From assembly GCF_051020985.1 (NCBI RefSeq), contig NC_135001.1:10905896-10969895 (forward strand): a stretch of 64,000 nucleotides of DNA. The letters are read 5' to 3'. Below the pieces are notes generated by a model. The model worked only from the letters and a program-made list of their open reading frames with translations, ran no database searches and was not told the origin of the DNA. The position numbers and the translations under genes were made by a program. Position 1 is the stretch's first letter. Each line of letters opens with the position of its first letter. This document shows positions 38,074 through 50,507 of the stretch, piece after piece. This DNA is from Nomia melanderi. Taxonomy: Eukaryota; Arthropoda; Insecta; Hymenoptera; Halictidae.

Positions 38074-38292
38074 ATGATGAATAAAACTCATGTAACGATC
38101 CGTCGAGAGTGTTATTCTTGCTATACACGTGACGACATTTCGCTGGATTATTTTGTTCAGTATCCGATCGAGGGGAACGAGCCTTCCTCGAGTGGGGACG
38201 TGACTTTGAACGTCAAACGACAAAAAGGTAAAAAAAAGGTCCGGGGTCGGGTTCGTGACGAATTTCTCGATTCCCGTGACAAATCCTGTTAA
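38074..38292 (+). CDS. Hypothetical small ORF, 72 residues
   Basis: ATG in a good context (AAAATGATG) opens a 72-codon frame ending at TAA. The product is charged, with an acidic middle and a basic tail (KRQKGKKKVRGRVRDEFLDSR). It resembles no family I know. An ETS-like ACTTCCGG word lies about 115 bp upstream. Chance is quite possible at this length. Confidence 0.2.
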   Translation: MMNKTHVTIRRECYSCYTRDDISLDYFVQYPIEGNEPSSSGDVTLNVKRQKGKKKVRGRVRDEFLDSRDKSC

Positions 38293-39454
38293 CTTTCCTT
38301 TAATTATTTTCTACCGAGCTGGAGATAAGTATCCGTTAGTGATTGATCTCTCCGACGACGCGAATCGATGAGATAAAAAATTTGGTACGAGACAATAGTC
38401 TTTTCTTATTTTTCATCGTCAAACGTTTATACATTCATGGTTGAACAAAATGATGACGTGTGATTAATATGAACCTTCGGTGTAATAAACGGGTTGTATC
38501 TATGCGAAGATATTTCGGAAAGGAAAGAATCGAAAAATATTTCGAAAATATAGGAAGCCTTTCATATTTGAATCAGTTGACGTTTTAAAAATATCATTAT
38601 AAATTTTCATCTTATACTAGATTTCGAGTTGAGGAAATAAATTGCAAAGAATAACATTGCTTTCATTTTAAATATTCATTTTCAGAAAATCAAATTTGAA
38701 AAATTAAGCACACTTACATTTAATTAAATAACGACAGAACATGTTCTAATTAGAGTTTTTCTAAAATGGGACTGTATCTGGAAAAATTTTTTATTTACTT
38801 GTTAAATTACTTATTGTCTGTTTTACGATCTGTCTGCGTGAACTCAATCCCATTGTCCGTGTTTTGACTAATGTCTATCAACTCCCTGTCTTTGAGTTCT
38901 TACGAACGCTCTTTCTTTATCGCGCGCGTATTGTTATCCTTTTCGCGGTGGTATTACTTTATAGAAAATTCTTACTCGCGTAATATTAACAAAAATAAAC
39001 TAACGAATTAAATGAAACATCAAAGGAAAAAATCAAGTAAGCATCAATTACGTATCTTTGCTACAAGAGAAAAGAACATTCACAAAACCTAAAAAAACTC
39101 AAATTTATATTTCACGTTACACAGAGAGCACTTAAGCGTCCAGATAATATACCCGTAATAATCAGGCACAATGTGGCCTCAACACAGCGTAATGCCGGCC
39201 AAAACAACCTGAAATAAGAGGTTGCAACTAATTCGTAGAGTCTTGGCTCACGCGTACACCCACGATATTAAGACATCAGCTTCACGAGTATCGTGGCAAT
39301 ACAAATTTTCAAACTTGGGATACACGAATTACCAGGAAAACGTTCAATAAATCTTGCCGAAAAGAATCTAAATTCCCCATTAACGTGGTTATGAAACGTC
39401 CGAGATGAGCTCTGTATCGTATCGCCATTCCGCGAGCGTCGCACGCCGGGTAAG
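38293..39454. other. AT-rich DNA, no gene recognised
   Basis: Nothing supported. The GC content rises toward the foldback element. Confidence 0.45.
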
Positions 39455-39853
39455 ACTGCTTTCACACTATGATCCCTGAATGCACGCGATTCACGTCGTC
39501 TGATATGTATCGCGCTATGCACCTCGTGTATCGTACAGTGGGGGTGCTGCAGCTAAACACGCTCGAAAACTATAGCTTTTTTTCAACCGGACCGCCTGCG
39601 GTAGGACTGCAATAGTATAGTAGAATTTCGGAAAGTCAAAAAATCCTTTCAGGAAGTGTGTGGGTTTGTGATTGGTAAAATAGTTTCAAGGGCTCGACCG
39701 ATCTCGAAAAGTATCTCGAGAATCTGTGACTTTCGGAAATTCTACTATTACTACTGCAGTTCTACCACAGGCGGTACGATGCTCGAAGTGCGTATCGCGA
39801 TACGTATCAGAGGACGTGAATCGCGATTTAGGAATCGTAGTGTGAAAGCAGCC
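39455..39853. mobile_element. Foldback (long inverted repeat) element, about 400 bp
   Basis: The outer arms 39455-39535 and about 39775-39853 are inverted copies (both ends read CTGCTTTCACACTA, then CGCGATTCACGTC). The inner arms 39591-39638 and 39726-39775 are also inverted copies (CCGCCTG.GGTAG.ACTGCA, ending GAATTTC.GAAAGTCA). A 53-bp piece (39536-39588) sits between outer and inner arms on the left only. The loop is about 87 nt. No transposase. The target duplication is unclear. Confidence 0.8.
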
Positions 39854-41510
39854 TGCAAGTAAACTCGCAAACGAAACGTTAGCGCAGTGGTCGCGCGTGG
39901 GCGCGTGTGAGAAATGCGTAAATTTACATCGACGTTGAAGTGTATTTACACGGGACGAGACGGAAAGAGAGAGAGAGAGAAAGGCAAAGGTATAATACGC
40001 ATACGTCATCGTTGGTACAAGGTGTACAAAGCGTGCAGTTAAAGGCAACGCGTGTACCCGTATTGTACGCCGCACTTCGGACGCAGCACCGCGAGACGTA
40101 TCCAACGTATTACATGGAACAGCGGTTATCGCGCTCTTTATGGCTGGTTACATTACGATATTTTATCATGGCGGTGTGTTGAGCGTAATTTCTAGAAAGC
40201 GAGTCGCGTTACATGCAGTAACTGGACTGATGATTTTGTGCGTCCACGGTGTCGCATTGTAATCGCCGGAGAAGGTTTCGTTAACTGAAAAGTTCTTCAA
40301 CGAGTAGAATCTTTATTAGAGCATTCCATGTGTAATGATATCTTATGGTAATTCTAAGGTAAACAAGTAATATTTCCATTTCTTTCAATCGTCAGTAGTT
40401 ACTATTGTTGGGTATGAGCTTTTCGTGTTTTTCGATTAATTTTTTCGTGCCATTTCGAGATGGCGTTGAATAATATTTTGTGAGATAAGGAATGATAATG
40501 GAATGAAAAAACACCATTAGGAAAATTTCGCATGATAAACGGAATTCTAAACAAAATAGAAATATGAATTTCAAAAATCACCAATTATGGCACAAAAGAA
40601 ATCTTCTTTTTCAAAATTCATAAAAATGGCAGTTAAAGAAACATACAATCTCAGTTGAACTCCTCTAACCAGAAGAAATTTGTTCTTCCACATTCCACCA
40701 CTTTTGTTGAATACATTTTTCTCCAAGATTTCCGGTAACTTGAATATTCTAAACACGATAATTTCAGTGAAAAACAAGTTTATCTATTAATCAATTACGT
40801 ATCGCGAAGAATACAGTTGCGGTTTAGCCGCAACGGATACGCTGTTTCCAAAGAAATGCTGATTTTTCCGTAAACGATAGCGGTGTCGGGGTATTTAGGA
40901 AGAAAGGTACAAATGATCCGTGACTAATAAGGATGAAAAATATCGCTTCTTCCAGGGAGTCCCGATTGCAGGAATTGACAGCACAGGCTTAGACTGGACC
41001 GTTGTCCTCATTACATCATCATTCTGTAACAGTCATTGAACACCCTAATGTCCCGGCCGGAACGAGGCGGTCATTAACAATTTTTCTAACGGTGCTGCGC
41101 GCAGGATTATAGTCGTGAGGTTACGTCGGGAGAAGCGGGAATTTTTCAAATTTTAACGATGGAAGCCTGTGGTAGCTAGCTTGGTCGGAATAAATGCTTC
41201 CTAGCATGGTTCGGTTCTACCTTGCCCGCCGTGTACACATCCTACATGCAAGAAGATCCTTGCGACAATAGCCGACCACGAATAGGCGGTTGTACGGATG
41301 ACCGCAAGTCCCTTTTCCTCCTCACGACCAATTACGAATAATGAGAGTAAACCCTGTCGTGTAATCGTCCGACTTGACCGGCTGGCAACGAGATAAAGGG
41401 GCATTTTACTTTGCCAGGTCGTAAAAAATTCAGTTTTCCTCGTTGCAATTTCCTTATTGTGCGAAGCCTCGGACAAGTGCTTCGATAACGTTCTATCGGG
41501 GCTCGAAGCT
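39854..41510. other. GC-rich then AT-rich DNA; GC-rich again at 41000-41500
   Basis: A short (AG)n run lies near 39965-39981. Long-looking frames at 39686-40105 minus and 41201-41539 minus are in GC-rich DNA without domain or splice support. Confidence 0.4.
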
Positions 41511-41734
41511 TTAACACTGAATTTACGGAACAAGTACAATTTGCCTTATATTGAATTTTATAAACATTCTTTGGTAAATGTTTGGATCGAGTTTGATTGA
41601 TGTGGATATGCAAATATGTATCGTAATTGTCTACTTTCGAACATCTAATTTGTTACACCTAGACGAACGAATATCAATTTTTCTAACAACGATAGAACCA
41701 ATTATACAATAAATGTCTGTAAATTTAGTGTTAA
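41511..41734. mobile_element. TTAA-flanked MITE (CACTRAATTTAC type)
   Basis: TTAA at both ends. Left end TTAACACTGAATTTACGG, inverted right end TTAACACTAAATTTACAG. 224 bp. Unlike its relatives it has no clear subterminal palindrome. An ATGCAAAT octamer lies near 41609. Confidence 0.75.
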
Positions 41735-43815
41735 TCTTGCTTGTATTATATGGGCATTTCGTATATTATATTATCGAAGAAGTAGGAAGGTAACGATTTT
41801 CTTTTGTTTCTCTGAAATTCGAAGGAATTCTTGAAAATATGAACAGATGGTTAATACAAAACAATCCAGTAGACGGACATATTTTGAAATTGTTTTTTTA
41901 ATGGAAGTAAAAGTGCTTAAGTACTTTATCATTTTGTCTAATATATTTTCCTTATTTTTCTGTTGAATTATTTTGCCAAAATGAAAAGAAATTCTTTCGT
42001 TTTATTTTAATTATTTTCTACTGTCATGATACAAAAATGCACTGGGTTATTAATGGTTGAATAGAGGAAGTCTAAACGAATGTAACAGTACTAAAAAAAT
42101 GAAAATATTATTATGGTATTATGCTAAAAAAATGAAAAAGATCCACAAACACAGCAAAGTAAGCTAAAATTATTATTAATTATTAATTATTATCAAATTT
42201 CTTTTAAAACTGTTCATTTTGAAGTATCGCACATGTTTTCTTTGAAACATTTTGAGATATTATTCTGACATTTTTATAGTACACGCGCATTTATAGCTAT
42301 AGTATTATTTGAATAATGGAATTCATTCTGGACGGCCTAAGAAATTTATGAAGCGTGAACACAATGCAATAATTCATGGAACATTACTGCACCGATGGTT
42401 GTTAGCTTTGAAAAACAAGTTTCCTTTGAAATCTTGCTTTGAATTCTAGTCAGAATTCTCCACGAACATGATTATCATGGATTTATTGTGTTAAAGAAGC
42501 TGTTCCGTGTACAACTACGAATAAACGACTACGCGAATAAAAGCAAGAACCTTAACAAACCTGTACCTTATATCGGTTGAATTTAATTTAAAAATATGAA
42601 CACTAGTGTGGTTTAGAAAACACGCATATCAAAACATTTTAAAAACTCCAAATATTACTAGATAACTCTTAAAAAATTAATGTATTAGTCAACGCAATCC
42701 ACTTTTCATATTAACTACACATTAATTAATTATAATTAATAATAATAAAATAAATATTATCCCTTTATTTTTAGTTTCACGTTTTAACCCATTACAAACA
42801 ATCTATTATTACAAAACTGTAATTTATGAAAATAGATTATCGAGCAGTAAATCAGCGAAAAAAGTTAAGAATCACTATTTTAAAACATAAACATTAAATA
42901 TTTCTACAATACAAACGTTCTAAGACCCAATTCAAATTGTGTACTCAGTTTAAATGCTTGCTGTGATAATGAAATATTTAAACACCACCAATTTTATACG
43001 GCAACACTGAAGCACATTCCGGAAGCTTTCTTTGTCCCTGCTCCCCGTTAAAGTACTGAACCAAGACCTGTTGTCGGTATAGCGGTCTCAAAGCTTCTTT
43101 CGAAACGAAAGCGTTTCCATTAGCACTAAATTCTAGCATTTAATGTCAGCGAGAGCTACGTGTCTATGTACGTGCCGTGCGTTGGCTTCCAGGAACTCCA
43201 GATTCATTCTCACGTGGGAGAAAGGGAACAGACATTCTGTTTATTTGTTGCTTTTGTTCTGCGCGGCGGCCGTGCACGTGATAACGCGGCTATCAATATA
43301 TTTCGCTGGCACACGTGTGCCTGGTCTTGCGACGTGCTCCTTATACAGTCGTCTCGCGGGACCACTCCCATTCGGATGCGCAATTAAACTGTCCGTCGAT
43401 GGATTAACGGCACAAAGGGCACAGGACTGCCCCGGAGGTGAGGTTCCTGCGCATCGTTACCAGAAAAATCGATGAAATTAATTGGTAATCTGTCGTTGAC
43501 TAATAACTCGTGACGATTAGGTCGCATTGGATTTTATTCAGAGCATAGAGGTAATCATCAGGTTCCGTTTGCCTACACATGTTCTACTGCATTAGGATGA
43601 TAATTACTGTGTAATGATCTTGTTAAAATTGAATAACGAATTAGGATGGTTTGGCTTTTATTTGTGCTCTCATTGATGGGGAAAATTCGTGATGCTTCGT
43701 GATTTTCAGGAATAAATATGATGGATGAATCATGAGAATTGTTTTGTATTGAGCTTGAAAGCAATGTATGTTATGTATTATAATAATATCAATTCAACTT
43801 AACATTTATATATAA
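41735..43815. other. AT-rich DNA, GC-richer at 43000-43500
   Basis: No supported gene. ATTCCGGAAGCTTTC near 43017 has two heat-shock-element-like units and a partial third, weaker than the 27-kb cluster. The frame 43143-43475 looks like chance. Confidence 0.4.
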
Positions 43816-44020
43816 ACATCTCAGGACTTCAATTAACTGGATCAATATTTTTCGCGAACTAGATCGTTTAGATTCTGAACTTTAGTTTTGATTATTTATA
43901 AATTATACATCAGAATATATGCGATCCAATTTTGCGAACATACTTTAAAGAATTTTTTCTCGAGTTCTTGGTCTGAACTATTGGTCGCGTAATTAAATTG
44001 GGTAATCTAGGTTTATTGTA
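43816..44020. mobile_element. pogo/Tigger-like MITE, copy 2 (decayed)
   Basis: The left end (GGACTTCAATTAACTGGATC, then TATTTTTCGCGA) aligns with the left 45 bp of the 14505 element. The right end (AATTAAATTGGG...GGTTTATTG) aligns with that element's right end. The terminal CAGT is degraded. Confidence 0.6.
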
Positions 44021-44269
44021 ATAAGGTTATTTTTCACTCAATTGAGTATTCCTATGTGGGACTGCAAGTTTCAATGATAACAAAGTGAAATGTATATCTT
44101 AATATCTATATATAGATGTTAACTATAAGTATTAAGGTGCATTGGACTTGAAAATTTTCAAGCTGAAAGTGTATATACCAGATATAGAGTACGTTGAAAG
44201 CTAGGTGCTCATTTGTAGATTACTATCGCAATTTTTCGTAGTTGGATGCTGCTGCGCTCAGGTACTTTT
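44021..44269. other. AT-rich spacer
   Basis: Contains a palindrome ACTTGAAAATTTTCAAGCT near 44149. No gene. Confidence 0.4.
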
Positions 44270-44352
44270 AATATATTATAGTATCTACTTACGAGATAGC
44301 TACCACTTTCAATATAGTATCCACTTAGCTACCTAATATAGTGGCTTAGCAG
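44270..44352. repeat. Degenerate short tandem repeat
   Basis: TATAGTATCTACTT..AGCTACC, TATAGTATCCACTTAGCTACC and TATAGTGGCTTAG follow one another with decreasing length. Confidence 0.45.
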
Positions 44353-47300
44353 AGATTTGCCTGAAATTTCATTAATGCTACAATTTCAATGTCAGATTCG
44401 TTTCCATTAGAAAAAGACTTTCTAATTGATATTCCGGATAACTCTAGCTTTCATTATGACATTATTCATAATAAAAAATGTAGGTTGAAAGTTTAGATAT
44501 TAGTAAACTGTATGGTCAATGTTACCTTTGAAATCGAATAATGCGCAGCATTAAAATTTCTTTTTAAGTTATGGGTAAAATTACTTTAATTCTTTATTTG
44601 CTATTTGCAATTAGTGCAATTAGTTTATGAGTTACGTATACATAATTTCTTGTTAGTTCTGATGTTTAAAATGTGCTGCTCTTGTAAATAATCTTGTTCA
44701 GTGTTTGTAATTAAAATTAAGAGATCTACTGTGAGATTATTTTCGATTACTATATGTTTCTATAAAGGGATGTAGTGTGCTTTATAATGTAGTTTTATAT
44801 GCAGTTTAGTTCTTTAAACGCGAACACTCTTTAACATGATGTATGTAGATAAGAATAGAAGCAAGTATATTTTCTGTGCATCATTAAGAAAAAGGTTACC
44901 TGTCAAACGAGATTAAACTTTAAATACTCTTTTAAATTGAAGCTTATCAGATGGAAATTCAGTTACCGTTAGAATTATTTGTGATAATCAGTAATTTTGT
45001 TAAATTTTTTGCCCATTCTCTTGCATGCAATTTCCGATTAATAAGTACTTACTTTATGTTTTAAAAATCAACAAATTCAGTTAATGCATAGTTACAATGT
45101 CCGATTTTCTGTAAACCGTTAGAATCGTTAAGGATCATTAAGTTCTTAAGATTGAAACAACATTTATTGTGTCACGGAAATGAATTCATTAAATCCAGCG
45201 AATATAATTCCTTTTACACAGTAGCAAAAGGAAGTCTGCTGTTTGATTATTTGTAAGTGTTGTATTTGTATGTTTTATGAAAAAGGTTCACTTTGATTTT
45301 AATTTATATTAAATGTAGTTACACTAGTTTGTGTTATAAAAATGATTATGAGAACTTTTTAAAAATTCTATATACAAAGATACTAAAGTTGATAAGTAAA
45401 TGGATCGTATTATAATTCATTTGAACACGTAAAGTATTTAGTTTCTAGCCTGGAACTCAAGATTCCTCATTCTTCGTGTAGCATCACTTTGAAAATAAAT
45501 ACTATTCAACGCGCATTCTTATTTTTCCGTTCGTTTAGATAGGCATCGTTGGTTTTCATTTTCTTTTTTTCTCCACCCTTCGAAGATGATCCTGGTCGAT
45601 GGAGGACATCGATCACCGTCAATTCATCGCCAGTGTACAATTTATCCTCTTGTGAGTCGGAGATTATAGAGTTGAGCGCCGCGCAGATTCTTCATCAGGA
45701 TCGGTCTTTGATGTATGATTAGGGCCGGTCGTGCACATTCTTCTATGCCTTTAATGACACTCGAAAACAATACGGTTTATAAGCAATAAAATTATACTCG
45801 GCACGATATTTCACGCTCTTCCCGAATTTTTTTCTAGTGGTATTTCCTTTCGACTTTGTCCTTATATGTGGTAGTTTCAATCTTTCCCGTACATTAAATT
45901 TGTATTCTTATAAATGGACATAATATGTGAATGCAAATTTACAATTCTTTGCATTAATTTGTAGAAATTCGGTGGAAATTTTTACTTTTCATTACAAACC
46001 TTATACGATTCTAAATAATATAAAAACCTCGTTATGGTTCATTAACCAATTTAGTATTTTTATTCCAGTAATTAGATTCTTCTAATTTTTGTGTAAAATG
46101 AAACGATTTACTTTGCCAACGTTTCGAATCTTTCCTAGAAACTACTTTGATATTGGTAATTCTTTTCTATTTAATTTTCCTACAAAATTTTGTTAGATTA
46201 ATCACTTCACGCATCATTATACGTATACGTATTTGAATGTTATAAAATGGCAAATATATCACAAAATTGTTGACGACGAGTAGATAAATATTTGTGAATT
46301 GAAATTTTGAAATATATTGATGTAGATATGCTTGTATTAATTAAGTTGATTTTGATTTCCATGTTTGTGTGGGTGAGTCTACGCGATACAATCAGACAAT
46401 CGTCGTAGCAGTTGATTGAACACAATGGATTTCCGTGGAGGACAATGTCACAGATGGCAATTTAGATAAGTTTCCTTTGTCTTTTATGGTACTTCCCATA
46501 ATTCGACTTGGGAAATCGTTTCGTACGTGTCAATTATTGAATGCATTTTAATACAGGAAGTGAGATAAACACGATTTGAATGTTTGAAAAAATCATAAGT
46601 ACCTATAAGTTCTGTAAGACATGTTATTTTCAATTTCAAATTCAATGAAATTAATGAATTTTTATATACTTATCAGATATTGATATGACAAAACAAAATG
46701 AGATATATTCTATGTTTATCACGAATTCGTTGAAAAAGATTTTGAATGAAGTGAATTTTTCTTAACTTTACGATACATTATTTATAACATGTAGAACAAT
46801 TTCATTATCTGACAAGATTGATGTATATAATTATACATACACATATCTTATTAATTATTTTTCATTATAATTATCACTAAAAAATTATAAAATCAACAAA
46901 ATAAAGAAGAACATTTACATAATTTTCTGAAAACTAATTAATTTTCAAATAAAGATACTATGAAAACGACATTGAAATAATTAAAAAATTTTGGAAATAA
47001 TCACTTTTATTAACAATAAAATTTTAGTACTAATTAATAGTTGGTGAAACTATACAAAATCGCATAGAATTTGTTTGAATGAAATCCCGGATGTTTAAAA
47101 AGGAATACATTTACCAACATGTAGCTAATGTTTTATTTGACAAAATGACATTTCGCATATATTTATTAACCGAATATTAAAATTTGCATGGTAGTGTCAT
47201 CGTTCCAGCGAATTTTCTAACTTTGTAGCATTGTCGCGAAGACAATGCTGTCCGCGAACAATAAGGTCGATACCGATCCTGCGTCTTCGATGACGCTCCG

Positions 47301-47483
47301 TGAATTCTACCACGGGACCCCTCTTTTTCTTCTGCGTCCCTGACCGCGTATCTCCACATGTTATCTACCGTACAATTGGCATACAATAGTGCGTATAGAA
47401 TTAGAATCGGCGATACGCCGCTTTGTACTCGTTAGGCATCGACTTACGAGCTGGGTGATGGAGAAGTTATCGATATTCAAGTT
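44353..47483. other. AT-rich DNA, no gene recognised
   Basis: About 3.1 kb of mostly AT-rich sequence with one GC-richer patch at 45540-45760. No coding, RNA or clear repeat features. Confidence 0.45.
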
Positions 47484-47721
47484 CAGTACACCTAACCCCT
47501 GATTTACACGGTAAATTGGTTTCCCGAAAATGTTCTGTAAATTGAAATCGTGCAATAAATTTAACGAATCCATATAAAACTGTATTATTCATTTTTTTTG
47601 TAAAATAAAAAATAATATACATATTTTTGAATAAAAATTCATTAGTCCAAAAATATTGCACACGTAATTCACGAAACAAAAAATTAATGTAGTTTTTGCA
47701 TTTGCCTGACCTGACTGTGTT
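47484..47721. mobile_element. Possible pogo/Tigger-like MITE, decayed
   Basis: The left end TACACCTAACCCCTGATTTA resembles the right end of the 36033 element (TACACCTGACCCTTGATACA). The inverted right end, CAGTCAGGTCAGGC, is a weaker match. Subterminal GTGCAAT words match between the ends. Confidence 0.4.
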
Positions 47722-49299
47722 CAAGTGAAATGCAAGTGCCGTATAAATGGAAGTTCTTCTGCTCCTTTTCAACCGTGTAATTAAACATACAATGTTACGA
47801 TTGATGTTTCCATACGCAATTCGTAATGAAAGTAAGTGAACGAAAAATCTGCGAATAGATTTGTCTTTTAGAATTGAAGTACATCAATGAATCATATTAG
47901 ATATATAAGAATCTGATTATAAAGCCAGTCTGCTTCAGAGGAGAATTACAGTGAAAGTTATATTTATCTTAATGTTTCATTGACCTATTTGCTTTTTGCA
48001 CCGGCTACCTCGTGCGGCCATTACAGAATTTATACCCCGTATACGCTTATACTACGATTAAAATCTGTATTTCATTAGAATTTTTCTGTTCCTATGTAAA
48101 TGAACGGTCTCTAATTTATATCTTAATTATGTTCTTATTAAATATAATGGCAACCGAACAGCATAATAAAACAATTAATGAAATGCTCTTAATCTTCATG
48201 CTTCAACTTAATTAAAATTAATACCTTTTATTTTAGAATACCGGTACACAAGCATAGAAATAGACCATGTTATTTAACAGGCTTTAAAGACAAAATAGAA
48301 AAGACACGGTAACTAAGTCCGCTATAAAATAATCATCTTGAACGATATTCATTTGTAAATCTAAATTAAGATTTCCTTATCTTTATAATACGCGCTCATC
48401 GCATAACCTGCAATTTTATCACTCGCGCGATCAGATTATTTCTAGTCACCATGCTCGTGTGATATATGAAATCCGTTAATTTGTTTCATTACTCGTACCA
48501 AAACGTGTGCTTCGACGCACAATCATTTGCCAGCCAGAGATACGACTGTTTAATAAATTTTGTTACACACTGTATTACCTGAAACAATTTTCCGCTCAAT
48601 TTCCTGCCGAAATATGCCTACTGAATCATTTACCCGACGTCGGCTGATTACAGGCGAAAGAACGTGGGCTTCGCCACGGTATCATCGCCGGCAATCATTC
48701 GCGACAGAGTTGTTCCGTTCTGAACCACGGTTATTATTTCTCGTTCGCGGATAATAATTAATGAAGACCTTGGTACCGCTGACTTGGCATTAAGTCGTTA
48801 GGGCTGGCGGAATCGATTGGAAACACTTACAACGGCAATTTCGTTAACCTGGTGCCGATAGCCCCTCGTGATGTTGCACAAGATCGAGCACAAAGTTCTT
48901 CGGCCATATTGCTTCTACGCCCTTCACTATGGTTTGCGATCCTCGATGCCGTGGTTAAAATAAATAGAGTGAAATCTTGTGCACGACATCGCTAGAGGCT
49001 AGAGAAGGTTAAGCTACAGCTATACTAATGCAATGCCTATCCTGGACGAAGTCTATACAAAAAATTGAGAGTTTTGCGGTGTACTGTCGGCCATTTTGTG
49101 GATAAGGTGCCATTTAGGCTGAAGACTTTAAAGGCCTCATGTTCACCTGATTTTTGCAGTTGCTTGTGGTGTATCCTTTTGTTGGGTTCACAACTGAAAA
49201 TATGTCAGTTTGTTTTGATAATATACAAGCTTGTAGGTTTAGGTTCGTCATAGATTTTATGTTTTACTACGTTTTCTTAATTGTCAGATATAACCTTAG
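47722..49299. other. AT-rich DNA with a GC-rich block at 48540-48960
   Basis: The GC-rich block holds AATTAATG and CATTAAG words and no supported frame. Nothing else is recognised. Confidence 0.4.
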
Positions 49300-49458
49300 T
49301 TAACCTGTGCTTTTAGGCCAATCTAATAACATTTGACACACCTCATTAGCAATCAATATACCGTTAAGCTACAGAAATCGGTTGAAATCGGAGTCTAACA
49401 GTTGCTTTTCAACAATACGCATAACTATCGAAAGTCACCATAGTGGCTAAAAGGTTAA
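49300..49458. mobile_element. Candidate TTAA-flanked MITE
   Basis: Left end TTAACCTGTGCTTTTAGG, inverted right end TTAACCTTTTAGCCAC; they align with a 4-bp gap. The right side has an imperfect stem GTCACC-ata-GTGGC. 159 bp. Less certain than the other family members. Confidence 0.45.
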
Positions 49459-49499
49459 AAAGTGCTTTTGGAATTCCCGACTTGGTCAGGATTACTTTT

Positions 49500-50250
49500 T
49501 CTTTGTTAGCACCGGTGATACGGAGGTCCCATCACGAGTAAACGCGATCTCAATAAAAGACGTAACAGCCGCGGATAATTCAGGCAGCGAGGGAGAGCGC
49601 CATTCAAGCGTCTCGGTTCTATTCGAATTCAACGTTCACCAGCGTGACCGTGTCACGTAATCGATAGATGAGCACCGCTACCGGACAGGGTGCGTCGTCC
49701 TTTTAAGTCAGGACGTAATCTTGCGCGAGCATGTCAGTCATTCCTCGTGCATTATCTCGCTTGCATCTCGTTGACTCTATTTCTGCTCGGCGCGTTTCTA
49801 AACCCGGCTAAGAAGCGTGTTTCGACGCGATCCTACACCTGCCGATAGAATCCCGCGTCATTTGCACGCACGCACGCACGCCGCTGCTGTTTTAGTCGTC
49901 CATTTTCCGTCCGACTGTTGACCAAAAGTATTCGGTACGATTGACGAGTTCCTCGCGAGTTTTCTGGTTCATTCGCGTGTGATACGTGCGGTTTATTTTC
50001 AAAGTAATGAGAACGAAGTTCTGATGCGTCGATCGGCGTCGCTCGATAAGGACCGCAGAGGTTTACACGTGATAGCAGGAGTTTATTCGAAGTGGTTGTA
50101 ATTCGTTGGCAGCGATGTTAACATTGAGGCCTGTGGAAAAGTTGAAGTAACCGGTTCGTAACTTCCTAACGAGGTTACTCAAAATTTACAATGGTGTAAG
50201 GCTTGCGGCCTCCGTACTGTCATGCGTTGAAATCACCGAGAAACGCTTTC
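49500..50250. other. GC-rich island, candidate promoter region
   Basis: CpG-rich block with abrupt AT-rich flanks and a (CACG)4 run near 49866-49882. It contains the initiator candidate at 49734. No frame is supported, which fits promoter plus 5' UTR. Confidence 0.35.
49734..49767 (+). promoter_or_regulatory. Candidate initiator plus DPE
   Basis: TCAGTC at 49734 is a consensus arthropod initiator (A at 49736). From +28 the sequence is GCATC, fitting four of five positions of the RGWYV downstream element. No TATA box is present. Signals only; no transcript evidence. Confidence 0.3.
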
Positions 50251-50298
50251 GTAGCGTGTGCATTTTTACAGTAGAACGTTTTAGTGTCTTTTGATTTT

Positions 50299-50507
50299 GT
50301 TATCCCCTTGCTCCATCATTTATTTCTCGACTGTAATCGATACAACTTGATACAATCGATACAATCATCTATAGAATATAATAATTGATAACGTAAAAAT
50401 AACGTTTCATTTGAATTCATAAGAATTGAGCAATATCTACGTTTGTTAAGTTCTGTTTAAAGTTTTCACCATGAGTCTCACGCGTTGTTGTAAGGCAAGG
50501 GGCTAAT
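50299..50507. mobile_element. TTAA-type MITE (CCCCTTGCC type), copy B
   Basis: Left end TTATCCCCTTGCTCCATC, inverted right end TTAGCCCCTTGCCTTACA; the TTAA sites have decayed by one base each. The left aligns with 35719 (ATTTATTTCTCG) and the right with 22648 (TTCACCATGAGTCTCACG). The subterminal stem is TCGA-ctgtaa-TCGA where copy A has TCGG/CCGA. Confidence 0.7.

Noticed and set aside
39686..40105. 139-codon minus frame
   Set aside because: Its 3' part is the arm of the foldback element; no protein-like features.
43014..43030. Second heat shock element cluster
   Set aside because: Only two full units and a partial third; expected by chance in DNA of this length.
49866..49882. (CACG)4 run as a CRISPR-like or regulatory array
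   Set aside because: Simple microsatellite; no spacers, and the genome is eukaryotic.
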